64,000 nt of DNA from Panulirus ornatus. Taxonomy: Eukaryota; Arthropoda; Malacostraca; Decapoda; Palinuridae. The number at the start of each line of letters is the position of its first letter. The first letter of the stretch is position 1. Below are positions 1 through 12,312 of this stretch, one piece after another. The stretch covers positions 2,303,346-2,367,345 of the forward strand of contig NC_092235.1 in assembly GCF_036320965.1 (NCBI RefSeq), given 5' to 3'. The notes beneath the pieces were generated by a model. The model searched no databases and was not told the DNA's origin. It saw only the letters and a program-made list of their open reading frames with translations. A program made the position numbers and the translations under genes.

Positions 1-397
1 TGGGGGAATGCTTCACTAAGCTAAAGAGCTAAGCTAAGTCAAAGAAAAAAAAAAACCCGGTAAATAAGGGAAGGCCTCTTTTACCAGTTCTGACCTTAAC
101 TGCTCCCACTTATTAAGATCTATCAATATACATACGTTCAGTCCTGAGTAACATTTCAAAATATGTAACACATTCGTCTGTTTCATCTAGATGTAGAAAT
201 ATGAATATACACGTGAGTAAATATATTAATGTTTTGACATTTGTGTTTCTCTTTCCGTTTTTGAAGTTTATTAAGATTTCTCTCAAGAAAAAATATGAAA
301 AGAAAACATGTTTTACGTGTGTCCATTATACATGTACCAGGTAAGGTAAGACAGCACGGCCAACTGCGGCCCTAATCAATATACCACGGGAACGTAT

Positions 398-490
398 CAC
401 CGTAACCACTGGTCCGCGGAGGACCAATCACAGTAACCACTGGTCCGCGGAGGACCAATCACAGTAACCACTGGTCCGCGGAGGACCAAT
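398..490. repeat. 31-bp minisatellite, 3 copies (copy A)
   Basis: Three near-identical 31-bp units begin at 398, 429 and 460. Each contains the small inverted repeat GGTCC-GCGGA-GGACC around a CCGCGG core. The matching site in copy B has five units. Confidence 0.9.
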
Positions 491-1204
491 CATGAATCAC
501 GAGCAGCAGCGGTCCACCAATAGGAGTCGACGCACAGTAGCGCTGCCCAAGTGGCTACCGGGGAAACAATATGGAGTGGCCGAGCCCGGACACTGGTCAT
601 CTGGGTCTATTCTTCCTTGCTCTCATAATCCTAACACAATATCTTTCATCGTAGTAATTTATTACCTCATTAACATTTGTGTATATTTCTATTAGTGAAC
701 TGTATTCCTAATTTAATGCAGTTCTTGATAACTTTTGTCTATTATGTTTTGATCTGAATCCAGTTTGCTACCAACATGTGAATGATATGATTACTGACTG
801 TAGTATAAACGTGTATATTTAATGCAGTTAACATCTATAGATTTTAGTGTCTATTATTTAATTTTGACTGATTCCAGTTCACCACATAATATAAATTACT
901 GAGACTGTAATAAGCGTATTTACAATAAATCTATAGTTTTAGTTTGAATAGTTCAAGGTTCATAAGTATTACATCTAACAAAAGTTCACTGATTCATCAC
1001 ATATACATTATTAATGTACAGGCACTCATAATTATGGACAAAGTGCATTACAATATTACTTTTACGTTCTGACAAGTTCACACATACACATATAACTGTA
1101 CCTAACCACTGGTCAACTAATGACCCCAATCATTTGTATCTTGTTTGAACATCTGGCTTCATCATACATACATCAACACTGTAATGTCACACTCCATACA
1201 CTCA
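491..1204. other. No gene; AT-rich repeat-derived sequence
   Basis: Only short ORFs are present. The start matches copy B (25,456-25,800); the remainder (about 960-1,204) looks like a heavily decayed version of the antisense LINE reverse-transcriptase segment that is clearer at 25,830-26,148. No RNA gene or promoter was recognised. Confidence 0.5.
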
Positions 1205-1212
1205 CTCATCAT

Positions 1213-1509
1213 ATACTGCTGACCACACCATCCACTCTGTGCTCCACCTGGCCAACATGACACCAACACTCACTAGTATACTGGCTGACCACACCATCCA
1301 CCTCTGTGCTCCACCTGGCCAACATGACACCAACACTCACTAGTATACTGGCGACCACAACCAATCCACCTTGTGCTCCACTGGCCAAATGACACAACAT
1401 CACTAGTATACTGGCTGACCACACATCCACTTGTCTCCCCCTGGCCAACATGACACCAACACTCACTAGTATACTGGCTGACCACACCATCCACCTCCGG
1501 GCTCCACTT
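1213..1509. repeat. 67-bp satellite, about 4.4 copies (copy A)
   Basis: This is the same 67-bp unit as the 26-copy array at 26,149-27,888, but with only about 4.4 units, some carrying 1-4 base deletions. Open minus-strand frames here come from the repeat and are not a gene. Confidence 0.9.
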
Positions 1510-1512
1510 GTA

Positions 1513-1795
1513 TTTGTTATCATGATATCCAATTTTTCATGTAAGAAATTTTTAAGTTTATGCATCATTATATGATGCTGAATGGTGTTGAAAGTACTAG
1601 AAAAATCTACAAAATGTTGTATATCGGTAATATTAGATCTATTCATAAGCTCGAGAACATAATCAATAAAGCAGAGTTACATCCTCTACACCTCGATTTC
1701 TCGTATAAGCGAACTGAAAGCGATCGGTAAATTGTTGGACTTGTTGGTAAAGTCTGGTTTTGATAAACTTCTCAAAAAAAATCATCAAAATCAAA
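1513..1795 (-). pseudogene. L2/CR1-like LINE reverse transcriptase fragment (copy A)
   Basis: The minus-strand translation contains QQFTDRFQFAYTRNRGVEDV and, in another frame, FVDFSSTFNTIQHH, the DP-QFAY...DA and FVDFSSAFNTI motifs typical of L2/CR1-type LINE reverse transcriptases (RT motif A region). It is broken by frameshifts and lacks about 75 bp present in copy B (around 27,927-28,005). It directly abuts the 67-bp satellite. The family call rests on motif recognition, so the exact clade is uncertain. Confidence 0.65.
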
Positions 1796-1810
1796 ATCAA
1801 AGAGAATATA

Positions 1811-2394
1811 TGCTTCAGAGGTGGAGGAAACGAGAAGTGGGAGAAGAAATTGGAGATGGAAAGATGGAGTGAAAAAGATTTTGAGTGATCGAGGCATGAA
1901 CATGCAGGAGGGTGAAAGGCGTGCAAGGAATAGAGTGAATTGGAACTATGTAGTATACCGGGGTCGACTTGCTGCCAATGGATTGAACCATGGCATGCGA
2001 AGCGTCTGGGGTAGACAACGGAAAGTTTTGTGGGGCCTGTGGGAGCTGTAGTTTCGGTGAATTATACATGACAGATAGAGAATGAGTGTGAACGAATTTG
2101 GCCTTTGTTGTCTTTTCCCAGCACTACCTTGCGCGCAAGCGGGGTGAGGGGGTTGTCATTTCATGTGTGGCGGGGTGGCGATGGAATAGATGAAAGCAGC
2201 ATGTATGAATATGTGCATGTGCATATATGTATATGTCTGTGCATGTATGTGTATATATACGTTGAAATGTATAGGTATGTATATGTGTGTGTGTGGGCGT
2301 TTATGTATATACATGTGCATGGAGGTGGGTTCGGCCATTCTTTCGTGTGTTTCCTTGCGCTACCTCGCTAATGCGAGAGACATCAATAATGTAT
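1811..2394 (+). mobile_element. RTE-type LINE 3' end and 3' UTR, diverged subfamily (copy A)
   Basis: The plus strand encodes the C-terminal tail of the RTE-like polyprotein (GRRNWRWKDGVKKIL, then RARNRVNWNYVVYRG), followed by a 3' UTR with tgtatg/tatacatg-rich sequence and the terminal ttgcgctacctcgctaa motif, ending in (AT)n. The upstream RT is missing, so this is a 5'-truncated insertion. The same sequence is at 28,256-28,837. Confidence 0.75.
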
Positions 2395-2396
2395 AA

Positions 2397-2490
<94 letters not shown>
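2395..2490. repeat. (AT)n microsatellite
   Basis: An uninterrupted (AT)n run of about 95 bp with one AC, between the RTE 3' UTR and the SINE body. Confidence 0.97.
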
Positions 2491-3249
<759 letters not shown>

Positions 3250-5902
3250 TGGTTTTACCCCATGGTTTACCCCAGACGCTTCACATGCCCTGGTTCAATC
3301 CACTGACAGCACGTCGACCCCGGTATACCACATCGTTCCAATTCACTCTATTCCTTGCACGCCTTTCACCCTCCTGCATGTTCAGGCCCCGATCACTCAA
3401 AATCTTTTTTACTCCATCTTTCCACCTCCACTTTGGACTCCCACTTCACCTCGTTCCCTCCACCTCTGACACATATATCCTCTTGGCCAATCTTTCCTCA
3501 CTCATTCTCTACATGTGACCAAACCATTTCAAAACACCCTCTTCTGCTCTCTCAACCACACTCTATTTATTTCCACACATCTCTCTTACCCTTACATTAC
3601 TTACTCGATCAAACCACCTCACACCACATATTGTCCTCAAACATCTCATTTCTAGCACATCCACCCTCCTACGCACAACTCTATCCATAGCCCATGCCTC
3701 GCAACCATACAACATTGTTGGAAACACTATTCCTTCAAAAATTCCCATTTTTGCTTTCCGGGATAATGTTCTCGACTTCCAAACATTCTTTAAGGCTCCC
3801 AGAGTTTTCGTCCCCTCCCCCACCCTATGATTCACTTCCGCTTCCATGGTTCCATCCGCTGCCAGATCCACTCCCAGATATCTAAAACACTTTACTTCCT
3901 CCAGATTTTCACCATTCAAACTTACCTCCCAATTGACTTGACCCTCAACCCTGCTGTACCTAATAACCTTGCTCTTATTCACATTTACTCTTAACTTTCT
4001 TCTCTCACACACTTTACCAAACTCAGTCACCAGCTTCTGCAGTTTCTCACATGAATCAGCCACCAGCGCTCTATCATCAGCGAGCAACAACTGACTCACT
4101 TACCAAGCTCTCTCATCCACAGCCGACTGCATACTTGCCCCTCTTTCCAAAACTCTTGCATTCACCTCCCTAACAACCCCATCCAAACACAAATTAAACA
4201 ACCATGGAGACATCAAACACCCCTGCCGCAAACCTACATTCACTGAGAACCAATCACTTTCCTCTCTTCCTACACGTACACATGCCTTACATCCTCGATA
4301 AAAACTTTTAACTGCTTCCAACAACTTGCCTCCCACACCATATATTCTTATTACCTTCCGCAGAGCATCTCTATCAACTCTATCATATGCCTTCTCCAGA
4401 TCCATAAATGGTACTTACAAATCCATTTGCTTTTCTAAGTATTTCTCACATACATTCCTCAAATCAAACACCTGATCCACACATCCTCTACCACTTCTGA
4501 AACCACACTACTCTTCCTCATTCTTATGCTCTGTACATGCCTTCACCCTCTCAATCCATATCCTCCCATATAATTTACCAGGAATACTTAACAAACTTAT
4601 ACCTCTGTAATTTGAGCACACCCTTTTATCCTCTTTGCCTTTGTACAATGGCACTATGCAAGCATCCCGCCAATTCTCATGCACCTCACCATGAAGCATA
4701 CTTACATTAAATAACCTTACCAACCAGTCAACAATATAGTCACCCTCTTTTTTAATAAATTCCACTGCAGTACCATCCAAACCTGCTGCCTTGCCGGCTT
4801 TCATCTTCCGCAACGCTCTTACTATCTCTTCTCTGTTTACCAAATCATTTTCCCTAACCCTCTCACTTTGCACACCACCTCGACCAAAACACCCTATATC
4901 TGCCACTCTATCATCAAACACATTCAACAAACCTTCAAATTACTCACTCCATCTCCTCACATCACCACTGCTTGTTATCACCTCCCCATTAGCCCCCTTC
5001 ACTGAAGTTCCCATTTGCTCCCTTGTCTTACGCACTTTATTTACCTCCTTCCAAAACATCTTTTTATTCTCCCTAAAATTTAATGATACTCTCTCACCCC
5101 AACTCTCATTTGCCCTCTTTTTCACCCCTTGCACCTTTCTCTTGATCGTCTGCCTCTTTCTTTTATACATCTCCCACTCATTTGCATTTTTTCCCCGCAA
5201 AAATCGTCCAAATTCCTCTCTCTTCTCTTTCACTAATAATCTTACTTCTTCATCCCACCACTCACTACCCTTTCTAATCAAACCACCTCCCACGTTTCTC
5301 ATGCCACAAGCATCTATTGCGCAAGCCATCACTGCTTCCCTAAATACATCCCATTCCTCCCCCACTCCCCTTACCTCCTTTGTTCTCACCTTTTTCCATT
5401 CTGTACTCAGTCTCTCCTGGTACTTCCTCATACAAGTCTCCTTCCCAAGCCCACTTACTCTCACCACCCTCTTCACCCCAACATTCTCTCTTCCTTTCTG
5501 AAAACCCCTAAAAATCTTCACCTTCGCCTCCACAAGACAATGATCAGACATCCCTCCAGTTGCACCTCTCAGCACATTAACATCCAAAAGTCTCTCTTTC
5601 GCGCGCCTATCAATTAACACGTAGTCCAATAACGCTCTCTGGCCATCTCTCCTACTTACATACGTATACTTATGTATATCTCGCTTTTTAAACCCGTTTT
5701 TCACAATCACCAGTCCTTTTTCAGCACATAAATCTACAAGCTCTTCACCACTCCCATTCACAACACTGAACACCCCATGTATACCATTTATTCCCTCAAC
5801 TGCCACATTACTCACCTTTGCATTCAAATCACCCATCACTATAACCCGGTCTTGTGCATCAAAACCACTAACACACACATTTAGCTGCTCCCAAAACACT
5901 TG
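3250..5902 (-). pseudogene. RTE-type LINE, endonuclease plus RT, minus strand (copy A)
   Basis: Read on the minus strand from 5,902 down, it encodes an AP-like endonuclease C-terminal part (GDLNAKV near 5,820-5,838, SDHCLVEAKV near 5,530-5,553), a linker, RT ([39 protein letters not shown]; the catalytic box reads LADD where other copies have FADD) and a C-terminal tail. One reading frame runs from 5,902 to about 3,318 without frameshifts, broken by in-frame stops at 4,940-4,942 (Tyr position), 4,508-4,510 (Gln), 4,415-4,417 (Tyr), 4,100-4,102 (Glu), 3,563-3,565 and one near 3,511. The endonuclease N-terminus is missing because the element is fused to a PLE end at 5,902/5,903. It is a dead copy. 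Confidence 0.88.
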
Positions 5903-6137
5903 CCTATGAGTCCACGGGGAAAATGAAACACGATAAGTTCCCAAGTGCACTTTCGTGTAACAATAACATCATCAGGAGAGACACAAGAGAAAAATATAAC
6001 AGTCACTTGATATACAACGAAGAGACGTAGCTAGGACGCCATTTGGTAAACATGCGATTGTCGAAGACAGACAACGAGCGCATCATAAACTTATTATGTG
6101 GACAAGTAAATTGTTTACAAATTTTATCAACAATAAA
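5903..6137 (-). mobile_element. Penelope-like element terminal (pLTR-like) fragment (copy A)
   Basis: The minus strand matches the PLE end at about 19,090-19,345 and 47,612-47,840: an attgtttaca/tttatcaac stretch, the ctacgtctcttcgttgtatatcaa segment, a ctgatga core and the ending ccccgtggactcatagg. It has no coding capacity of its own. The direct joining to a truncated RTE endonuclease is identical in copy B, so the fusion predates the A/B duplication. Confidence 0.8.
5939..5979 (-). ncRNA. Hammerhead ribozyme-like motif in PLE end (copy A)
   Basis: Minus strand: CTGATGA (5,969-5,975), a short helix II (TGT/ACA with a loop), GAAA (5,951-5,954), the self-complementary GTGCAC as a minimal helix III, then TT and GGGA. 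Helix I would pair TCTC before the core with GGGA after it (4 bp, one G-U). An extra C sits before GAA. Type I hammerheads with minimal helix III are known from PLEs; activity here is inferred. Confidence 0.55.
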
Positions 6138-7150
6138 TCATGGAGATCAGAATCCATAATTTCACTTTGCATACGTTCTTATAATCCTTTGAAGTTTGAA
6201 AATCATTTTGTATTACTTGCATCAGTGACCAATAGATTGCATTACTCATCCTGAAATTTATGCCCTTGATTAAATGAATTTCACTGAGCTGCGAGTAGTG
6301 CAGATTAACATAAACACACTGAAATATCCTTATCATTGATATCCAAATGCAACAGATTTGTTTTGTTAAGTTATCAGTATCAAGAAATAATTAATGTCAT
6401 GACGGTTTATACCTTTTCTAAATCAAGCAAAACCTGTGACCTTACTCATAGGCCATTGATCGTTAAAATCAACACATGAAAATCTATCTTTCCTCGATAA
6501 TTATCTTACTTATTTTGCTTGATTGACAATGAAGCACCAGGGTTGACCCCACCCAGGATCTATTACCCTCCTCCTATCCTTCTCTTCCTCACCACACAAC
6601 AAACTATTTTAAAATCCTTCAACTGCCGTAAGCATCTCCTCCCCCAACCATCAATAATCAAGACAGACATTCACAGCTTTTGTGTCCAGTTATCATTAGC
6701 TTTTAGGTATTTAGTGTTTATTTCATTATTGTGGCTCAATGACCTTTAACTGTACATTGTCACTGTATCCACCATCATTATATACATCTTGTTATACATT
6801 TAATGTGCTTTCAATGTTTGACGTATGGTATGGCTTCAGGCATAATGACCTTTGCTACTCATAACCATCAACATCTATCAACATATGTACATTCCTGTTA
6901 TCATGTAGCAAATATTGTAATGTGAATGGCTTGTCGTATGGTAGAGATACTGGTTTAATGATCTTTACCAGTTAATAACCAATGAATCCAACGATACACA
7001 CATCCCCTGACGTTGTATACAGCGAACCGTCGTATGATAAGGTCCCGTGCCAGGCAGGAACATGGCCAATCTCTCAACAACAAACTACCTGTTAGACAAG
7101 ATCAGATACAGGGCCGGGTTGAGGTGAGGACCACTACATACACCTAGAGA

Positions 7151-7247
7151 GGCTAACAACGATACCATAGACCCGTGAAGCAGAGACCTGCTGCTCAACC
7201 TAACAACGACACCATAGACCCGTGAAGCAGAGACCTGCTGCTCAATC
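7151..7247. repeat. 47-bp minisatellite, 2 copies (copy A)
   Basis: Two 47-bp units containing accatagacccgtgaagc and gagacctgctgctcaa. Copy B has about six units at 35,533-35,820. Confidence 0.85.
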
Positions 7248-8359
7248 TAACAATGAGACAAAACTACATTTCAACATGACACTTGACGAATCTAACAACA
7301 AAAGTATTTTCCTCAGTTGTAAATACATATATATGATTATGGATTCTGGCTCAACGATCATTATATAATCAATAAATCTAATAATTCATAGAGTTTTGCT
7401 CCTGTTTCATCCTCTCTCTGGTCGACAACTCATTATGTTATTCTCTCTGACAATATGAATATGTAATTAATGAGAATAAATATTTTGTGTTCGCAGGTAA
7501 TAATGTAAGGTGTAACTAGCATTAATAAACATACCAGATTATCTAACCTTCTATCATATCATCCTTCACCCTCTGTCCTTCCAGATAATGTAAGTCTTGT
7601 TATCTTAATGTCTTCATGTGGGAAATTCTAATGACATTATCATCATCCGTCTCTGAATGCCATCAGAGGTATTTTTGTACACAATTATAATTAGCAATAT
7701 ATGCAGCACAATGTAAGTGGTGTGTAACTAACTATAGCTGTAATATTACCTGTTCATTCTTGCTACTAACACATGACACCAAGTTGCCTGTTAGTCTTAT
7801 TACGTACATTAATACACTGTTGTCTTGGCTTTACATTTCTACTAATGATGACACCTAAATCCTTCTCCTGCCTTGATAGTTTTATTTCCACATCTTAAGA
7901 TGATACTGTAGTTTGCCTGCTATGTGTATACAGTGTAAACATATGTCTACAGTGAATATCACTGGCCATTGTACACTGTACAACGATAGCCTGTTAAGAT
8001 CTTCCTGCAATGTCATAAGATTCTGTTTAACTCGCAGACACGATTTCATTGCATGTAGGAAAAATTTGATATAAATCTAAAGTTGATATTTTCAAAGAGA
8101 AGTACAGAACAAGACAGATTACATCTATTATATCACATATCAGTTCACCAGGTAAAGACACCATCATATCATATTGTGAAACTAATATATAGCATGATTC
8201 ATGTACAAGGACCATCTTCTACACATGACCAATATTTCACAACCATCACAAAATGATTCACTGATAAAGCCAGTGTATGTAATGTCCTTCCTTTTCCTCA
8301 GCTCATTAGGCATTTTCCGTGACCCAACCTATATGTTATTTGTCCCCTCATTTGTGACC

Positions 8360-8575
8360 TTGTAGTTGTTGTACGGTGGAGTAATGCTTGACTTGCTATA
8401 CTGACGGACAGACACACTGACACAAGCCATGTTGTAGTTGTTGTACGGTGGAGTAATGCTTGACTTGCTATACTGACGGACAGACACACTGACACAAGCC
8501 ATGTTGTAGTTGTTGTACGGTGGAGTAATGCTTGACTTGCTATACTGACGGACAGACACACTGACACAAGCCATT
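8360..8575. repeat. 72-bp minisatellite, 3 copies (copy A)
   Basis: Three essentially identical 72-bp units start at 8,360, 8,432 and 8,504. Copy B has a single unit (36,938-37,007). Because 72 is divisible by 3, the unit gives repeated peptides on the minus strand that are not a gene. Confidence 0.92.
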
Positions 8576-10762
8576 ATTCATGAAATTGACAAAAATGAAG
8601 AGATAAATTTCTTAAAAGCTGTCAAATGTAATGATACAACGACGTATGTACATTTTAGGAATCATTTACAAATTCAAAACAGAATTTATATGATGGCATA
8701 GTGTATTTAGATAAATTTCTAACTCTTAATGTTCTTATCAGTTCAGTGCAAGGAAAAAGAAATGACAAATAAAGGCAGATAACAGTGTGTCATAAGACCA
8801 GAGCCCCTGCCAAGCTGGGACTTGGCCAAACATAAACAACCACTTTCTTATAGACGATTAGTCAAGGTTCTGGGTCGAGCACCAGGATCTATTGACCTCC
8901 GTCCGACATAATATATTTTCTCTGATCCTTCATCATCACCACCACACTCCCGGCACCCATCAATAAACCCTTCCCAAATTCCTCACTTCCTTATAAACTC
9001 GTCCCTGTAGTCAACAAATAAGAAACCTAAACCGACCAAAAAGCATTACGTTGTTCAACAATGTAAATCCCAGCTAGGGTGAGCCTTAGACACTCTTACA
9101 GTATATTGTGATGGACGAAGGATTTACTCACCGAGAAATGAATTACACATTTACTTGTTCTAAGAACCTATCACTGATTACCATAGAATACACATGGTAA
9201 AAGTGTATTTTCCTTGAGGATTTCTATTGAAAATATACGAAATATTTTATTTAAACTAATTATCTCATACGATAATGAATAAACTCATAACTTTTCTGGA
9301 GCACATGGTACAGAAATGTATGTAACGTGAAACCGGTAGAATTAACATATCTAACATAAAAAGATTTTTATTTTGCAGATAACATAAATGTTTTGCATGT
9401 AGAAATCATTAATATCTTCAACAACATAAACATAATACCATCAAATTTTATATTACAAGTTTTTTATCCGGGATTTACGCATTAAAACGATTTTCCCTAC
9501 AGAAAATTAATGTAGTTATTATCAGCACAAGGTTTAGAAGGTCTTAAACAAGTTATGAGTTTATATTCTTCAAAACTTTAGCACGATCCAATAATTATAC
9601 TTTGAAAAATAGACTTGTTTATTTTGCTGTGATGAACACTAATGAAAAAATTTTCGACGTTTTCCTTAAAAATTTTCAATATGAATTGATATAAATATGT
9701 TTTAGAGAAAATGTATATCAATATCAACAAGACACAAACAATCAAAATTGACGAACTTAATTCAATCAAGTGACAAATAAAGAGTATAAAATGTGAATTT
9801 TAACAACCTTATTAATATCACAAAACCAAAAATGTTGCCCAAATTTTTCAAAGCATCAAAAGCAATAAAAGACGAAGCTGTCCAGAGGTGACTTGTTACT
9901 CCCGGCGTAAATACTTATAGGCAGAATCCGGTAACACCTCTTGAATAGCATGTGGAAGACAGAGTAGAGTGGCTAGGCTCAGAAGCATGTTCTCCACTTC
10001 AACTGACTAGTGATGTGTTAAGGATAAAGGCAACACAAACCACATACATCGATTGTGCAAATGGAATCAGGGATGAAACATCTATAACTAGAAAGGTTAA
10101 AGATACAAAGATGGTGAAATACCTTTACCTGGGATCAGTAGCACCTGTGGTAATGGACACACCTTTGTAATGCTTGATCACTTACAACTGATCAACTTTA
10201 ATACGAAAGTCTTAGGTATTGTCCCTCAGGAGACCATTTTATAAATATTTATAAAACACATATATATGTTAGATATACACTATCTCTAGAATATATCTTT
10301 ACCTGGGACATGTTACACTTGTGTGGATAGACACAACTTTGTAATGCATGATCCATTACACGAAATGAACTTCACTAACGAAGAGTTATACAACGCGTCG
10401 TTGGAGAACATTAATCAAATACCTATACAGAATTTTAATGTTAGATAAGAGGCATTTATTAGAAGTGAACATAAAGAAATGATGATGAAAGAAAAGGGAC
10501 ATAGATGTAAATAATTTGCTAAAAGATGAAATACTAGCTCCTTGTTCTTTTTTTCAGATACCCAAAAGAAAATATATTCTGCAGTTTACTTATGTATATG
10601 TTTATGTTTTTCATAACTATTCTAATCTTTAATGTTTTAGAATTCTGGCTTAAAGAACTTGGTTCTGAACAACTATCATAATGCAATACAATACACATTT
10701 ATCATAAACAAATTATCTGTCACAGTAACCATTATGTTTGTACCTGATTCTTTACGTCCTCA

Positions 10763-11168
10763 TGTAAGACACAAGCACACTACCATTAATTTTTCATTAG
10801 GTATTTGTCATTATCATTTTACTGTGAGTTACATAGATGCATGTTGCCACGGGCTCACTGTTCCCACGGGCTACTGTTAATCAGGATGTTTGAACACGTA
10901 AGAGCTGATCTGTTACTTGAACACGTTGTTGAATGGGTGTTGACGGACTCCAATATAACCCCTGTCAGTGTGACCTGAGGGGACACACTGGCCAGCATCG
11001 TCACACTGTTCACTAGAGTGTGTCGTAGTGTGTCATAAGACTTTAGCCCAGAGTACTACAGATGGACGTACACGTTTTGTTGTAATAAATCTACAAAGGC
11101 CGCCTGATCTTCATTGAGTACCACAGACGAAGAAGACCTGATTTCCTTCCTCTCAACTCAACCTTACA
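10763..11168 (+). repeat. Ty3/gypsy 5' LTR (copy A)
   Basis: A 406-bp segment begins TGTAAG and ends CTTACA, perfect 6-bp inverted termini with TG...CA. It contains AATAAA at 11,084-11,089 and is followed after AA by a tRNA-Leu-type primer site. A diverged copy of the flanking repeat (54,510-54,898) matches up to exactly the base before the LTR and then departs, consistent with an insertion boundary. No 3' LTR was found in the window. Confidence 0.7.
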
Positions 11169-11170
11169 AA

Positions 11171-11181
11171 TGGTGGCAGTG
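11171..11181 (+). promoter_or_regulatory. Primer binding site, tRNA-Leu type
   Basis: TGGTGGCAGTG lies two bases after the LTR end. It matches 10 of 11 bases of the complement of a eukaryotic tRNA-Leu 3' end (CGCTGCCACCA). Copy B (39,598) has TGGTGGCTGCG, differing at another base. Each copy thus carries one private change from a perfect site. Confidence 0.65.
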
Positions 11182-12312
11182 ACGTAAGAACCCACGTGAC
11201 CACACACGACCGTCACATCTACTTCATATTTCTACGTCTGGCGTTGGCAGCAGTCATACAAGCCTACCTGACACAGACCTGGTGCTCCCTCCTGTGGACG
11301 TTAAGGGCGGAACCCACGGCCGGCTACGTGCTCCATCACCCGTACCTCAATGCAGTGAAGATACGTCTTTATTGCATTGCTGACACTGTGTCGCTTGCAA
11401 GGGCATCAAGACAGCGCCACCGCCGGGGAGTGTTGTCATCACATCCAGACGTGTCAAGCAAGGTCAGCCATCCTGCCAACACCAACGTGGAGGTCATCTT
11501 GTCAACCGCTCCAGAGACGCGTCATCATCAGCCGTGGCGACATCCCAGACGTCAGCATCGCGTGGTCCAGCCCTTGTCGCTCACTCAACTTTCCTGCTAG
11601 CGAGTCGCTACTCTGCACACATCTTCACCTCGCTACACCCAGAGAGCCGCTACTCTGCACACGTCTCCACCTCGCTACACCCAGCGAGCCGCTACTCTGC
11701 ACACATCTTCACCTCGCTACACCCAGCCAGCCGCTACTCTGCACACATCTTCACCTCGCTACACCCAGCGAGCCGCTACTCTGCACACATCTTCACCTCG
11801 CTACACCCAGCCAGCCGCTACTCTGCACACATCTTCACCTCGATACACCCAGCCAGCCGCTACTCTGCATACATCTTCACCTCGCTACACCCAAGACGTC
11901 TTCGTGAGCGAATCTCCCATTCAGATAAGAACTGTGTCAAAATGGTTCACTCTGTGAGGTATGCTCTTTTTGTGTGTTACTAGTTCTTAGTCTATAGATA
12001 TAGACATATATATACTTTTGGGTAATATGATTATTCATCTTTGTAGTTTAGCAAATTAATCTAAGTTTTCAGTTATTCTTGCATATATTCTTATGTTTTC
12101 ATACATTGGTACTATTGTTTTTAGTGATGATTACTTTCACATACAGAATCTTGTATTGATATGTTATACTGTTACGCCAGCCTTTTTATTGCCTTTATTT
12201 CATTACTGTATTTTCAAATAATATTCACGTTATGTATTTTCGATTAGGAGAATAGTGCTAATTGTATTTTGATTTTTTCGAGAGGATTGTTACTTAAACA
12301 CTTTAAGTCAGA
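11182..12312 (+). mobile_element. Ty3/gypsy leader between primer site and gag
   Basis: About 1.1 kb separates the primer site from the first gag-like residues. It holds the 42-bp minisatellite and open but non-ATG frames. Copy B shares it only to about 11,983/40,250, where the two blocks part, so the remainder is specific to contig 1. Confidence 0.5.
11606..11893 (+). repeat. 42-bp minisatellite, 7 copies (copy A)
   Basis: Units start at 11,606, 11,648, 11,690, 11,732, 11,774, 11,816 and 11,858. The 42-bp period keeps frame and gives 14-residue repeats (SRYSAHIFTSLHPA) within an open frame that lacks an ATG (first codon GTG at 11,534). Copy B has three units. Translation is not supported. 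Confidence 0.9.

Larger units (their letters stand above)
6138..10762. repeat. Non-coding dispersed repeat region (copy A)
   Basis: About 4.6 kb of AT-rich sequence with only short ORFs. It is near-identical to 34,515-39,183. Parts recur elsewhere as older, diverged copies: 6,400-7,000 resembles 52,300-52,960, 7,020-7,130 resembles the minus strand of 50,160-50,345, 10,280-10,560 resembles the minus strand of 51,060-51,270, and 10,400-10,762 resembles 54,510-54,898. It is therefore an interspersed repeat of unknown class and not single-copy sequence. No transposase, RT or tRNA-like head was found. Confidence 0.6.

Noticed and set aside
398..490. CRISPR array, suggested by regular short repeats
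   Set aside because: Units are directly adjacent with no unique spacers, and the DNA is eukaryotic; it is a minisatellite. The same applies at 25,301-25,455 and 49,350-49,526.
4791..5501. 236-residue plus-strand ORF
   Set aside because: It is the antisense shadow of the RTE endonuclease/linker frame, low in complexity (Ser/Phe/Leu/Pro-rich); the minus frame has the known motifs.
11534..11983. 14-residue repeat protein (SRYSAHIFTSLHPA)
   Set aside because: It is an in-frame 42-bp minisatellite in the gypsy leader, starting at GTG with no ATG; copy B has only three units and other changes.
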